DNA of 64,000 nucleotides, taken from assembly GCA_020631555.1 (NCBI GenBank), contig JAHDGY010000003.1, positions 27,512-91,511 of the forward strand, in the 5' to 3' direction. A program made the position numbers and the translations under genes. The notes beneath the pieces are model-generated. The model saw only the letters and a list, made by a program, of their open reading frames with translations. It was not told the origin of the DNA and did not search any database. Below are positions 52,292 to 62,183 of the stretch, piece after piece. This DNA comes from Flavobacteriales bacterium (GTDB lineage Bacteria > Bacteroidota > Bacteroidia > Flavobacteriales_D > Parvicellaceae). The stretch's first letter is position 1. Every line of letters begins with the position of its first letter.

Positions 52292-53275
52292 TTATAACTT
52301 CGCCAATTCTCCCTTCAAGTAGTCAATTACATCAACCTCAATACTATCTACATTCTTCAGTTCGGACAGATACACAGAAACCCAGTCTCCAAACAAAATA
52401 TGGTAAAGTGCCCTTTCCGTTTGAGTAGATCCTTTAGACCATATTTCGACATAATGCGGGGTGTACCTCGAAATAATCTCTCGATTGATTTTCATTCGCG
52501 TTTGAGTGCGCACAAAATCTGTTTCATTTCTAAGCACAACAACCGCCTGCATTTCCGACCCTCCAGCCCAGCCAACAAGCTCATTATGATTGTTTTCTGG
52601 CATTACATGATGCCAACACAACATTTTTGCATTTTCATTAATCTGCTGACGCATCCTTGTAGCCACTCCCATGAATGATGCATCTGCATAAATTACCGGC
52701 ATCTTATTGTGCAACAAATTCGCAACATCGTTTGCTTTCGTTTTAATATCTTCAAGCTCCTCCTCTAACATTACAACGGCATCTTTCAAACTTTGCTTGA
52801 ACTCATCGCCAATCAATCCATAATGTCGAAACATGAAAAATTGTTGAGTCAATGAAAATGTCAACATCGCCCGCGGAGACCTCCCCTCCGGAAGAATAAT
52901 ATGATTGTACCCTTTCTCCTTGGCAATTTCTTCCATTTTCCCGCCAGACGTAATGCAACAAATCTCGCATCCCGCCTTTTCTGCTAATTCCAAAGCATGC
53001 AATGTCTCCTCCGTATTCCCAGAAAAAGAACTGGCAATAACCAGCGTGCGATTACTCAAGAAATTAGGAACCCCATAATCGTTGTTAACCACAATGGGAA
53101 CTTTTACCTCATCCGCAACTAACTGCGAAACAATCGTTCCTCCAATTCCAGATCCACCTAAACCAGTTATCAGGACATTGGCAATTTCACCATCGAATGA
53201 TGACAAGGAGGCAGACTCCCCAATTTCAATTGCATGACTTATCTGCTGGGTGAACTGAGAAACTAAAGATTTCAT
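52292..53275 (-). CDS. Bifunctional phosphoglucose/phosphomannose isomerase
   Basis: NVLITGLGGSGIGGTIVSQL; ASSFSGNTEETLHAL; NENAKMLCWHHVMPENNHNELVGW. Confidence 0.92.
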   Translation of the reverse strand: MKSLVSQFTQQISHAIEIGESASLSSFDGEIANVLITGLGGSGIGGTIVSQLVADEVKVPIVVNNDYGVPNFLSNRTLVIASSFSGNTEETLHALELAEKAGCEICCITSGGKMEEIAKEKGYNHIILPEGRSPRAMLTFSLTQQFFMFRHYGLIGDEFKQSLKDAVVMLEEELEDIKTKANDVANLLHNKMPVIYADASFMGVATRMRQQINENAKMLCWHHVMPENNHNELVGWAGGSEMQAVVVLRNETDFVRTQTRMKINREIISRYTPHYVEIWSKGSTQTERALYHILFGDWVSVYLSELKNVDSIEVDVIDYLKGELAKL

Positions 53276-53488
53276 AAATAAGGGTATTATAGCGGACTAA
53301 ATTAGCAATTTCCATCTGAAAAAGAACACGTCAAATTAACCCCGATTCGTGTTGTAGTTTTAAGTCGATTTTATAACATCTCTCCACGTCCAAAGTTTGC
53401 CACTCCCCAATACAGTCAAATGCAAAATTGGGTAGACCTACGGTTTGTATTATCTTCGCGCAACTCGAATCAAATTAAACGCAGCAAC

Positions 53489-55198
53489 ATGGGAGCAGCT
53501 TTGTCAGAACAAGAATTGGTAAGACGTGAATCTTTAGCAAAATTGAGAGAATTCGGAATTAATCCATTTCCTGCAGAACTTTATCCGGTAAGCCATCTTA
53601 GTAAATCTATCAAAGCGAATTACGAAGAAGGCCAAGAAGTATGCGTTGCCGGTCGTTTGATGCGAAAAAAGGTGCAAGGAAAAGCCGCCTTTGCAGAACT
53701 TCAGGATAGCGAAGGTAGAATCCAAATTTACTTTAATCGGGATGAAATTTGCCCCGATGAAGATAAGACATTGTACAACGAGGTTTTCAAACGATTGCTC
53801 GATTTAGGGGATATTCTGGGTATTGAAGGAACATTATTCAAAACTCAGGTTGGTGAAATAACGATTCAAGTTAAACGGTTTACTGTTTTGAGTAAATCGC
53901 TAAAACCCCTCCCTCAACCTAGAACAGATCAAGAAGGAAAAGTTCACGATGCTTTTACTGATCCAGAATTAAGGTATCGTCAGCGCTACGTGGATTTGAT
54001 TGTCAATCCTCAAGTGAAGCAAACTTTTATGACCAGAACCAAAGTCATGAATGAAATGCGACGATTTTTTAATGACAAAGGGTATTTCGAAGTTGAAACT
54101 CCAATTTTGCAACCTATTCCAGGCGGAGCTTCGGCTAGGCCTTTTATTACGCATCACAATGCGCTAAACATTCCCTTATATCTACGTATTGCTAACGAAC
54201 TTTACTTGAAGCGACTAATAGTTGGTGGCTTTGACGGTGTTTACGAATTCGCCAAAGACTTTAGAAATGAAGGAATGGACCGGACCCACAATCCGGAATT
54301 TACCGTGATGGAAATCTATGTAGCATATAAAGACTACAACTGGATGATGGACTTTACGGAAGAAATGCTGGAGAATGTCGCGATGGCCGTGCATGGAAAA
54401 GCAGAATTCATGGTTGGCGAGAATGAAATCAGTTTCAAGCGTCCATTCAAAAGAATTTCTATGACCGATGCCATTAAAGAGCATACGGGCTTTGACATTA
54501 CTGGAAAATCTGAAGAAGAACTCGCAGGCTGGTGCAAAGCAAACGGAATTGAGGTTGACGACTCTATGGGTAAAGGAAAACTGATTGACGAAATTTTCGG
54601 AGAAAAATGTGAACACACCTATATTCAACCGACCTTCATAACTGACTATCCTAAAGAGATGTCTCCTCTTTGCAAAACCCATAGAGAGGATGAGAACCTA
54701 ACGGAACGATTTGAACTAATGGTTAATGGGAAAGAAATTGCTAATGCCTATTCAGAGCTGAACGACCCGATTGATCAAAGAGAAAGATTTGAGGAGCAAT
54801 TGAAGCTTTCTGAAAAGGGAGATGATGAAGCTATGTTTATTGATCAAGACTTTTTGCGTGCCTTGGAATACGGTATGCCTCCTACGTCAGGAATGGGTAT
54901 CGGAATTGATCGATTGGTGATGTTGATAACAAATCAAGCCTCGATTCAAGAAGTTCTTTTCTTTCCTCAAATGAAACCAGAAACTTTTGCTTCGGAAAAC
55001 AAGATTGATTTAAAAGAAAATGAGCAAGCCATTTTTAACATTATCTCGGATAAAAAATCAATGGCATTGAACGACCTCAAGGAAGCAGTTGGCTTATCCA
55101 ATAAACAATGGGACAAAGGGATAAAAAACCTTGGAAAACTGGGAATAACTAAGGTCGTAAAAACAGATGACGCTCTGCTAGTTGAACTAATCGACTAA
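53489..55198 (+). CDS. lysS: Lysyl-tRNA synthetase (class II)
   Basis: RYRQRYVDLIVNP; FRNEGMDRTHNPEFTVMEIYVAY; GMPPTSGMGIGIDRLVMLITN. Confidence 0.96.
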   Translation: MGAALSEQELVRRESLAKLREFGINPFPAELYPVSHLSKSIKANYEEGQEVCVAGRLMRKKVQGKAAFAELQDSEGRIQIYFNRDEICPDEDKTLYNEVFKRLLDLGDILGIEGTLFKTQVGEITIQVKRFTVLSKSLKPLPQPRTDQEGKVHDAFTDPELRYRQRYVDLIVNPQVKQTFMTRTKVMNEMRRFFNDKGYFEVETPILQPIPGGASARPFITHHNALNIPLYLRIANELYLKRLIVGGFDGVYEFAKDFRNEGMDRTHNPEFTVMEIYVAYKDYNWMMDFTEEMLENVAMAVHGKAEFMVGENEISFKRPFKRISMTDAIKEHTGFDITGKSEEELAGWCKANGIEVDDSMGKGKLIDEIFGEKCEHTYIQPTFITDYPKEMSPLCKTHREDENLTERFELMVNGKEIANAYSELNDPIDQRERFEEQLKLSEKGDDEAMFIDQDFLRALEYGMPPTSGMGIGIDRLVMLITNQASIQEVLFFPQMKPETFASENKIDLKENEQAIFNIISDKKSMALNDLKEAVGLSNKQWDKGIKNLGKLGITKVVKTDDALLVELID

Positions 55199-55818
55199 TC
55201 AAACATTAAGGCTAATCACCCGTTACCAAAGGAATACAATATCATAAAATACTGAAGCCTAGTAAAATAAACCAAAATTGCTGTAACTAAATTTCGGCAT
55301 CATGCGTCTCAAATCAAATAGGAAAGCAAGATTGCTATTCTATGATTCCAGAGCAAAACCAAACAACTATTTAACTAGCAACAGAAGCCTCATTTTAGCA
55401 ACTTCTTGGAATGGCTGCTTATCAAGAAAACTTGACATCATACTTAGCACTTAGTTTGTTCGATCAAGTCTATTGAATACGATTAAAAATGAAGTAATCT
55501 CGTCTGCAGAAATTTAGCTCAAAAGAACCGTTCAGGCACTTTGGAGTATAAGCAACAATTATAAAAAGAGAATTCGCATGGACGAAACTGTACAGCAGTA
55601 TGTGCCGCTCATTTTTAGACGTTTTGAACACTCCAGCGAACAATCAATTTGCAATTATTATTATTCGCCACACAACTGCAATTAACATTTATTAACTTAA
55701 ATTAAATCGCTCTTTCGCTAGGAGTAACGACCTTAGAGCTGTTAAACTTTGAATATAACGTTACGTCAATAGCTGGTTCTTTTAGTGACCATTCTTTTGT
55801 CGGTCTAAAACTTAAAAA

Positions 55819-57849
55819 ATGAAAACTATGCAACTAGCCAGATCTCGGGCTTATTCAATTCCAATCCTCAAAGTAAAAGCAAAATTGACAGCGATTCTTA
55901 GTCTATTCTTCGGACTTGGTGTCATTGCCCAAAACGATAAACTTCCCGGAGATCCATCCTTACCATCTTCGAAACAAGAACTGGCTAAAATTGCCAAGTT
56001 GGAAACAAAAAAATATAAATACTCTGTTCGCGATTATTTTCAAAAGCCGAATCAATTCTCGTTTAAGTTCTCCCCTGATGGGCAATTTCTATCCTATAAG
56101 GAGAAGGACAAAAACGGCAAGAACCATGTTTATGTTAAAAATATTGAAAGTGGCAAAATTAGTCGCGCGATTGAAGAAGGTGAAAACTTGATTCTAGGCT
56201 ACTACTGGGCAAATAGCAACCGTTTGATATACTTAAAAGATAAGGGAGGAGATGAAAACTACCATTTGTTCGCTGTGAATATTGATGGCAAAAACGACCT
56301 AGAACTAACCCCCTTCGAAGGAGTCAAAGCAAGTTTTATTAGCCTACTTAAAGACCAAAAGGAGTTTGTGATAATTTCCATGAACAAAACTAACCCACAA
56401 GTTTTCGAACCTTACAAAATTAATATCAACACCGGTAAGCTAGAAAAGTTGTTCGACAACAAAGATCCTATGAATCCAATTGTTGGTTACGAATTTGACA
56501 AAACCGGCAAACTAAGAGGATACACCAAACAAGTAAATGGAACAGAACTCTCTCTCTATTACCGATCCGATAAAGAATTCTCCAAGTTGAAAACAACAAA
56601 TTGGCGAGATGATTTTCATATACTTGATTTCGACTACACAACCGATTACGAGCACGACGCTTTTGTTAAAACCAATTTACATAGCGACAAATCGGAAATT
56701 CATTTATATGATCTGAAAGAAAAGAAGACGATTAAGAAACTCTTTAGCGATAACACCTTTGATATTGGCGGAATAAGTCGATCACGAAAAAGAGGCTACG
56801 AAATTGACTACTACTATTACACTGGTGAGAAATCAGTTTCGGTACCTGTAAGTTCTACCTTTAAAAAGCTTCACAATAAATGTATTGCGCAATTTAAGGG
56901 TCTAGAATTTAATATAGTTAGCACTACGGACGACGAAGATCGGCTTTTGATATACGTTTCAAGCGATAAACTTTATGGCGTTTATTACGTGTACGATGTT
57001 AAAAAGGATGAGTTTAAAGAAGTCTTTAACCTGATGCCACAACTCGATCCTAACGACATGGCTGAAATGAAACCAATTAAATTCAAGTCGCGAGACGGAC
57101 TTGATTTGTATGGCTATATAACCATTCCTAAAGCTGCCGCCAAGGGTAAGGTTCCAATGATTGTAAATCCTCACGGTGGACCATACGGACCACGAGATTA
57201 TTGGGGATTTAATCCAGAATCTCAGTTGTTCGCAAGTAGAGGGTATGCGACTTTGCAAATTAACTTTAGAGGGTCCGGTGGATATGGAAAAAAGTTATTC
57301 TTAGCTGGATGTAAGCAGATTGGCAGAAAAATGCTCAATGATTTGGAAGATGGTGTAGCTTATGCAAAAACCTTAGGCTTCATTGATGAACGTAAAATTG
57401 GGATCTTCGGGGCAAGTTATGGAGGGCTGGCTACGCTGGGAAGTCTTGTAAAAACTCCTGACCTGTACACATGCGGCGTTGATTACGTTGGCGTTTCCAA
57501 CCTATTCACTTTTTTTAAATCATTTCCTCCGTATTGGAAGCCCTATATCATGAAAGTTCGGGAACAATGGTATGATGAAACTTCGGAAGAAGAGAATAAA
57601 ATAATGAAACAAGTATCACCTGCACTAAATGTAGATAAAATCACTAAACCACTTTTAGTGGTGCAGGGAGCGAACGACTCTAGGGTTAACATCGACGAAT
57701 CTGACCAGGTAGTAAAGTCACTGCGGAGTCGGGGTGTCGATGTTCCTTACATGGTAAAATACGATGAGGGGCACGGATTTAGAAAGGAATCCAACCGCAT
57801 TGAACTGTACGAAACCATGATGGGCTTTTTCGCAAAGCATTTGAACTAA
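55819..57849 (+). CDS. S9 family prolyl oligopeptidase-like peptidase
   Basis: IGIFGASYGGLATLGSLVKTPDLY (GxSxGG); NPHGGPYGPRDYWGFNPESQLFASRGYA; catalytic GANDSRV and DEGHGF. Confidence 0.93.
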   Translation: MKTMQLARSRAYSIPILKVKAKLTAILSLFFGLGVIAQNDKLPGDPSLPSSKQELAKIAKLETKKYKYSVRDYFQKPNQFSFKFSPDGQFLSYKEKDKNGKNHVYVKNIESGKISRAIEEGENLILGYYWANSNRLIYLKDKGGDENYHLFAVNIDGKNDLELTPFEGVKASFISLLKDQKEFVIISMNKTNPQVFEPYKININTGKLEKLFDNKDPMNPIVGYEFDKTGKLRGYTKQVNGTELSLYYRSDKEFSKLKTTNWRDDFHILDFDYTTDYEHDAFVKTNLHSDKSEIHLYDLKEKKTIKKLFSDNTFDIGGISRSRKRGYEIDYYYYTGEKSVSVPVSSTFKKLHNKCIAQFKGLEFNIVSTTDDEDRLLIYVSSDKLYGVYYVYDVKKDEFKEVFNLMPQLDPNDMAEMKPIKFKSRDGLDLYGYITIPKAAAKGKVPMIVNPHGGPYGPRDYWGFNPESQLFASRGYATLQINFRGSGGYGKKLFLAGCKQIGRKMLNDLEDGVAYAKTLGFIDERKIGIFGASYGGLATLGSLVKTPDLYTCGVDYVGVSNLFTFFKSFPPYWKPYIMKVREQWYDETSEEENKIMKQVSPALNVDKITKPLLVVQGANDSRVNIDESDQVVKSLRSRGVDVPYMVKYDEGHGFRKESNRIELYETMMGFFAKHLN

Positions 57850-57871
57850 AATCTTGAGGGCTTCCGAAAAC

Positions 57872-57913
57872 AACAATGCCGGCAATTGGAAAATCAAAAA
57901 TGCCGGCATTGTT
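57872..57913. terminator. Inverted repeat between convergent S9 peptidase and tig
   Basis: aacaatgccggca...tgccggcattgtt, 13-bp perfect stem with 16-nt loop. Confidence 0.65.
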
Positions 57914-57933
57914 AAAATCGTTTTTTAGCTAAT

Positions 57934-59292
57934 CTACTTTTCGTAAGCCAATTTTAAGAAATCATCGTAACTCACTTGCTCCTCATCAAGCTTGATGGTT
58001 TCCTTCAAAAAGGCAATAAGCTTTTGATCGTATAGCATATCAAAAATTCGCTTCGCTTCATCTTGACTTTTCAACACCTTCAAAGCACTCTTAGTAAGCT
58101 CATCCTCTTCCGGAATTGGCATATTGTATTGGGCATAATTATTAGCGATTAGCCCCTTTGCAAATCCAAGAACCTCTTCCTCGTCTACCTGCAATTCGTT
58201 TTCCTCGATCAATTTTTTCTCAATCAACTGCCACTTCAAACTATCGGCATAATCATCGTATTCCTTATCAACTTCCTCTCTTGAAATTTCCTTTTCATTG
58301 GAAGCCATGATCCACTTTTTCAGAAATTCATCTGGTAAGTTCATCCCCAACTTCTCCGTCATTTTCTTCGAAAAGTCTCGTTTAAACAATCGGTCACTAT
58401 CTTTTTCAAAACTCACTTCCAATTCCTTCGAAATTCTATCTCTAAATTCTTCCTCCGAATTGATGTTTCCCTCTCCGTAAATCTTATCAAACAACTCTTG
58501 ATTCGTCTCAGCAGGTTGCATTTGCTTAATCTCCGTAAACGTAAAATTAAAGCTAGACTCAAGTCTTTCGGCTTCTTCCTTCGGAATACCAAGCATAGCC
58601 CCCATATCGGCAGCTCCGCGAGAGACCGATTTAGGATCTAAATTTTCAACGGTATCTCCAACTTTCTTACCAATAAAAGATTTCTTGATCTTCTCATCCT
58701 GAATATACTCGATCGACACTGTTGACGAATGACGAATTCCGCCCTCTTTTTCCGATCCATCTTCGGCAAGTTCTGCAAATAACCCAAGAATCATATCTCT
58801 TTCTTCTGCAACCTCCCCTTGAGTCAATTTTCCATATCTTCTTGCGAAGTCTTCTACCTGCTTATCGATAAGTTCGTCATCCACTTTCAGCTTAACATAC
58901 TTATGCTTCTCTCTTTTAGAAAGTTTAATTTCAAAATTTGGTGCCAAACCGATTTCGTAACTAAACTCAAAATCCGATGGATTGTGCCAATCGTATTGCT
59001 CTGCCTCATTTTCCTTTGGCAAAGGATTCCCAAGTACTTCTAGTTTATTTTCTCTGATATGAGACTGGAGTGAAGAACTTAATACCTTATTGATTTCTTC
59101 CGCCAAAACAGAAGGGCCATACTTTTTCTTGATAACCCCAATAGGAACCTTGCCGTTTCTAAATCCCGGTAGATTCAACTGACTACGGTATTTCTTAAGC
59201 GACTTTTCGTACTGCTCCTTATAATCTTCCGGACCAATTTTAATCTTAACGACTGCATTCAATTCGTCAATGTTCTCCTGCGTAATATCCAT
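57934..59292 (-). CDS. tig: Trigger factor
   Basis: YRSQLNLPGFRNGKVPIGVIKKKYGPSVLAEEINKVL. Confidence 0.93.
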   Translation of the reverse strand: MDITQENIDELNAVVKIKIGPEDYKEQYEKSLKKYRSQLNLPGFRNGKVPIGVIKKKYGPSVLAEEINKVLSSSLQSHIRENKLEVLGNPLPKENEAEQYDWHNPSDFEFSYEIGLAPNFEIKLSKREKHKYVKLKVDDELIDKQVEDFARRYGKLTQGEVAEERDMILGLFAELAEDGSEKEGGIRHSSTVSIEYIQDEKIKKSFIGKKVGDTVENLDPKSVSRGAADMGAMLGIPKEEAERLESSFNFTFTEIKQMQPAETNQELFDKIYGEGNINSEEEFRDRISKELEVSFEKDSDRLFKRDFSKKMTEKLGMNLPDEFLKKWIMASNEKEISREEVDKEYDDYADSLKWQLIEKKLIEENELQVDEEEVLGFAKGLIANNYAQYNMPIPEEDELTKSALKVLKSQDEAKRIFDMLYDQKLIAFLKETIKLDEEQVSYDDFLKLAYEK

Positions 59293-59490
59293 ATCTGCAT
59301 AAAATAAAATGGCACAAACCCTTAGGTCCATACCAAATCAAAATAAACCTGTTTGTGACGATCTCCTTAAAAACTACAAGATCTTTCCTCCTAACCGCAT
59401 GTAACGCCCATTAGGATAAACAAAAAGGACCGCAAAGGTAACAAATATTAAAAGGAACCAAATCTTTTACAAGACTTCAATACAAGCTAA

Positions 59491-60267
59491 TTAGGCTTCA
59501 GCCATTAAATCTTTGTTAACGTAGACCAAGTTATCTCCTTTTGCATACTGAACAAAATTGTGATGATCAATAACCGAATAAAACGATAAAGCACAACCAG
59601 GCTTAAATCGATCGTGCAATTCGATAATAAGAACATCCACTTTATCGATCCAGGATTTGTAATTTTCTTCGAATAGCTCCTTTTCAGTACCCTCAACATC
59701 CAACTTCAAAATCCCTATTCTGTCTTCTCCTGAATTGGCAAGAACGCTTTCAATTGTAACCGCAGGAAACCCGTCCGGGTCATTTTCTTCAACCTGCTCT
59801 ACCCTGAACCCTGTTTTACCAGAATCTGGATTGGAAATCTTCACCAATCCGTCATTTACCCATATCGCTGAACAAATACCTTCAAACTTCTCATATCCCC
59901 CACAGTTCATTTGCAAAACTTTAAAATTGGATTCATCCGGTTCAATAGAAATCGTTTTCACCCCATTAAATTTATTCATCAAATGCAACGCCGCATAACC
60001 AACGTTGGCCCCAGCATCGATAATCAACTTCGGATTTATATTCTCTGGCAAACGAAACTCTGTGTGCACAAAATTTTCGTAAAAGTTACTTACGTCCGAA
60101 GTTCCTAGACGGACATAAACTGGACGTTTGGCTTGACGGATATTAACCGAAATTAACTCCTCACCTTCAACAGGCTTTGCCAATGCCTTTGCAACCTTAG
60201 GGCCATCAATTAATCCAAATTTTGAAATTACAGGAGCGAAATGCTCAATCCAACGGACAATCTTCAT
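59491..60267 (-). CDS. FkbM family methyltransferase
   Basis: LIIDAGANVGYAALHLMNKF...ISIEPDESNFKVLQMN...GILKLDVEGTEKELFE. Confidence 0.9.
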   Translation of the reverse strand: MKIVRWIEHFAPVISKFGLIDGPKVAKALAKPVEGEELISVNIRQAKRPVYVRLGTSDVSNFYENFVHTEFRLPENINPKLIIDAGANVGYAALHLMNKFNGVKTISIEPDESNFKVLQMNCGGYEKFEGICSAIWVNDGLVKISNPDSGKTGFRVEQVEENDPDGFPAVTIESVLANSGEDRIGILKLDVEGTEKELFEENYKSWIDKVDVLIIELHDRFKPGCALSFYSVIDHHNFVQYAKGDNLVYVNKDLMAEA

Positions 60268-60373
60268 CTTTTCAGAGGTTTGTGTAATGAAATTAAAACA
60301 TGTTAAATGTAATACACTTAACCAATAAAAGTGATGATTGCTCTGGTTTTATTCAAATCAATCTCCGTTTGAT

Positions 60374-61093
60374 ATGGCGACAGTGAATTTTTATTTAGTC
60401 CGTAGGAATAGGGGAGAGCGCAAAACAGTTCAGGTTAAATACTACGATAAGTTGGCGGATGGACACAAAACCGACTTCTTTCGAAGCTTAAAATTGAAGG
60501 TATATCCCGAACAATGGAAGCCGACAATCGACAAAGAAACAAAGCGCGAAAAATGGTTGACGGATAAGGCTCCGGGCAGCTATGCGGTGAATCAAGAATT
60601 GGGGTTACTAAAGGATCGAATTTTCGAAGTCAGAAAACGATTAACGGTTACGGATAGGTATGGATTTAGTACCTACCCATCCATCGCTCAAATGTTGGAA
60701 TCGTTTCATTCAGTGTTGGACGAAAATTCATCTTTAGAAAACATCATCCGCCAGCCGAAAGTAGACCCGGAACCAGAAGAACCACAAACCGAAGTTGGAA
60801 TTACAGATTTACTTCAACGGTACATCGATGAAGGAGGCAGAGATGGAGAAATGAGTTTAGGAACTTCCCGAAACTATGCTTCGGCCAAGGATCATGTTCA
60901 GGCTTTTGAAAAGTTGCTGGATCGAAAGTTGACGTTGGACCAGCTTTCACGGAACACATTCAACGATTTCAAAGGTTATTTATTGAAGAGAAAAGATTAC
61001 GGCGGAGCAGGCTTGTTAAACTACACCGCAAAGAAGTATTTAGGCAACGTAAGGGACGTTATGCGGAATTATGAAGTAGATACCCAGAGATGA
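60374..61093 (+). pseudogene. Tyrosine recombinase, N-terminal arm plus SAM-like core-binding domain (frame 1)
   Basis: MATVNFYLVRRNRGERKTVQVKYYDKLADGHK...GTSRNYASAKDHVQAFEKLLDRKLTLDQLSRNTFNDFKGYLLKRK; Bacteroidota conjugative-transposon-type integrase N-terminus. Confidence 0.75.
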
Positions 61094-61935
61094 ACAAAGG
61101 TTACTTTAAAGGCGTTTATCCAACCGTAGACAACCAGATTGTGTTTGCCCTGTACGAAGAGTTGAACAAGCTAAAAGAACTCGATTTTCGGCAGCTAATG
61201 TTAGATCAATACTTGGTAAGATTTACCGATGCTCCAGACAATGGAGAATCCTTCTGGACTACCAAGGAGTTAAGTGAAATAATGCAGGTGACAACGGATA
61301 CGATTTGTAAGTACGTCACTCAGCACAATTTACCAGGAAACCTTACCCCGATGGGAAGTATTGAAACTTACCAATTCGATAAGGAACGTGTGATAAATTT
61401 CGTTGTCCGTTACGGATGGTATCAAGATCGGAACCTATTAATTAATCGGTCGGCCATTTACGAGCGTGTGCGGGATTGGTATTGCTTCGCTAGTGAAGCA
61501 CCTTTGAGGTTTTCCGACTTGAAAGCTCTTAATCCTACTGTTCATCTTCGTACGAGTTATGATTCCGGTGGGAGGCCTGTAAAGGCTGTTCACCTGTACC
61601 CTCAAAAAACAAAACGTCACCGGGTATTGCAGCAATTTCCATTGTCTGAATATTGCTTGTCTATTATGGATAAGTATTCGGACGAGGTTAACGAAAATCA
61701 AGTTTTGCCGATTGTCGAATCCAACGCTACGATTAACGAATCGCTAAACAAGCTATTAGAATTATCTGCGTTGTTTAACGACAAGGTTGTGGTGTACGAA
61801 GGGCGCGGCAAGGAGTTAATTGAATCTCCAGAACCTAGGTGGAAGGAATTGACCTTTCATACATCACGTCATAATTTCGGTACAAATATGGCCGCGCGCG
61901 GCATGGATGTGTTTAAGATTATGCAGCTAAGCTAA
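61090..61935 (+). pseudogene. Tyrosine recombinase catalytic half with embedded HTH, truncated before the catalytic Tyr (frame 2)
   Basis: APLRFSDLKAL (Arg I box), LTFHTSRHNFGTNMAARGMDVFKIMQLS* (HxxR box) then stop; internal FWTTKELSEIMQVTTDTICKYVTQHNLPG HTH. Confidence 0.75.
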
Positions 61936-61949
61936 ATTTGAGTTTCTTC

Positions 61950-62183
61950 CTATCTTACTCTTTTTCCAAAAAGAAAACCAGTACTAGCTGAAAGCATCAT
62001 GGTTAGTACTGTTTCAAGCCTCTCCGTCATGGAGCCGTCTCGCACGGCAAAGATTATAATGCACAAAATTATAATCACCAAAGCAATTAAATCCTTGTAA
62101 TTGTGATACACAAGTGCTTTTAGGCTAACATTAGGCTCCCTAACTCCTTGTATTCTTTTGTCATCAATGCGTGGCTCGCTCAT
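61950..62183 (-). CDS. Small protein with two predicted TM segments, co-operonic with AAA ATPase
   Basis: DLIALVIIILCIIIFAV and LTMMLSASTGFLFG hydrophobic stretches; 4-nt ATGA overlap with upstream ATPase gene. Confidence 0.7.
   Translation of the reverse strand: MSEPRIDDKRIQGVREPNVSLKALVYHNYKDLIALVIIILCIIIFAVRDGSMTERLETVLTMMLSASTGFLFGKRVR

Noticed and set aside
54215-54682. 155-aa minus-strand ORF inside lysS
   Set aside because: Antisense of class II aaRS motifs; no independent support.
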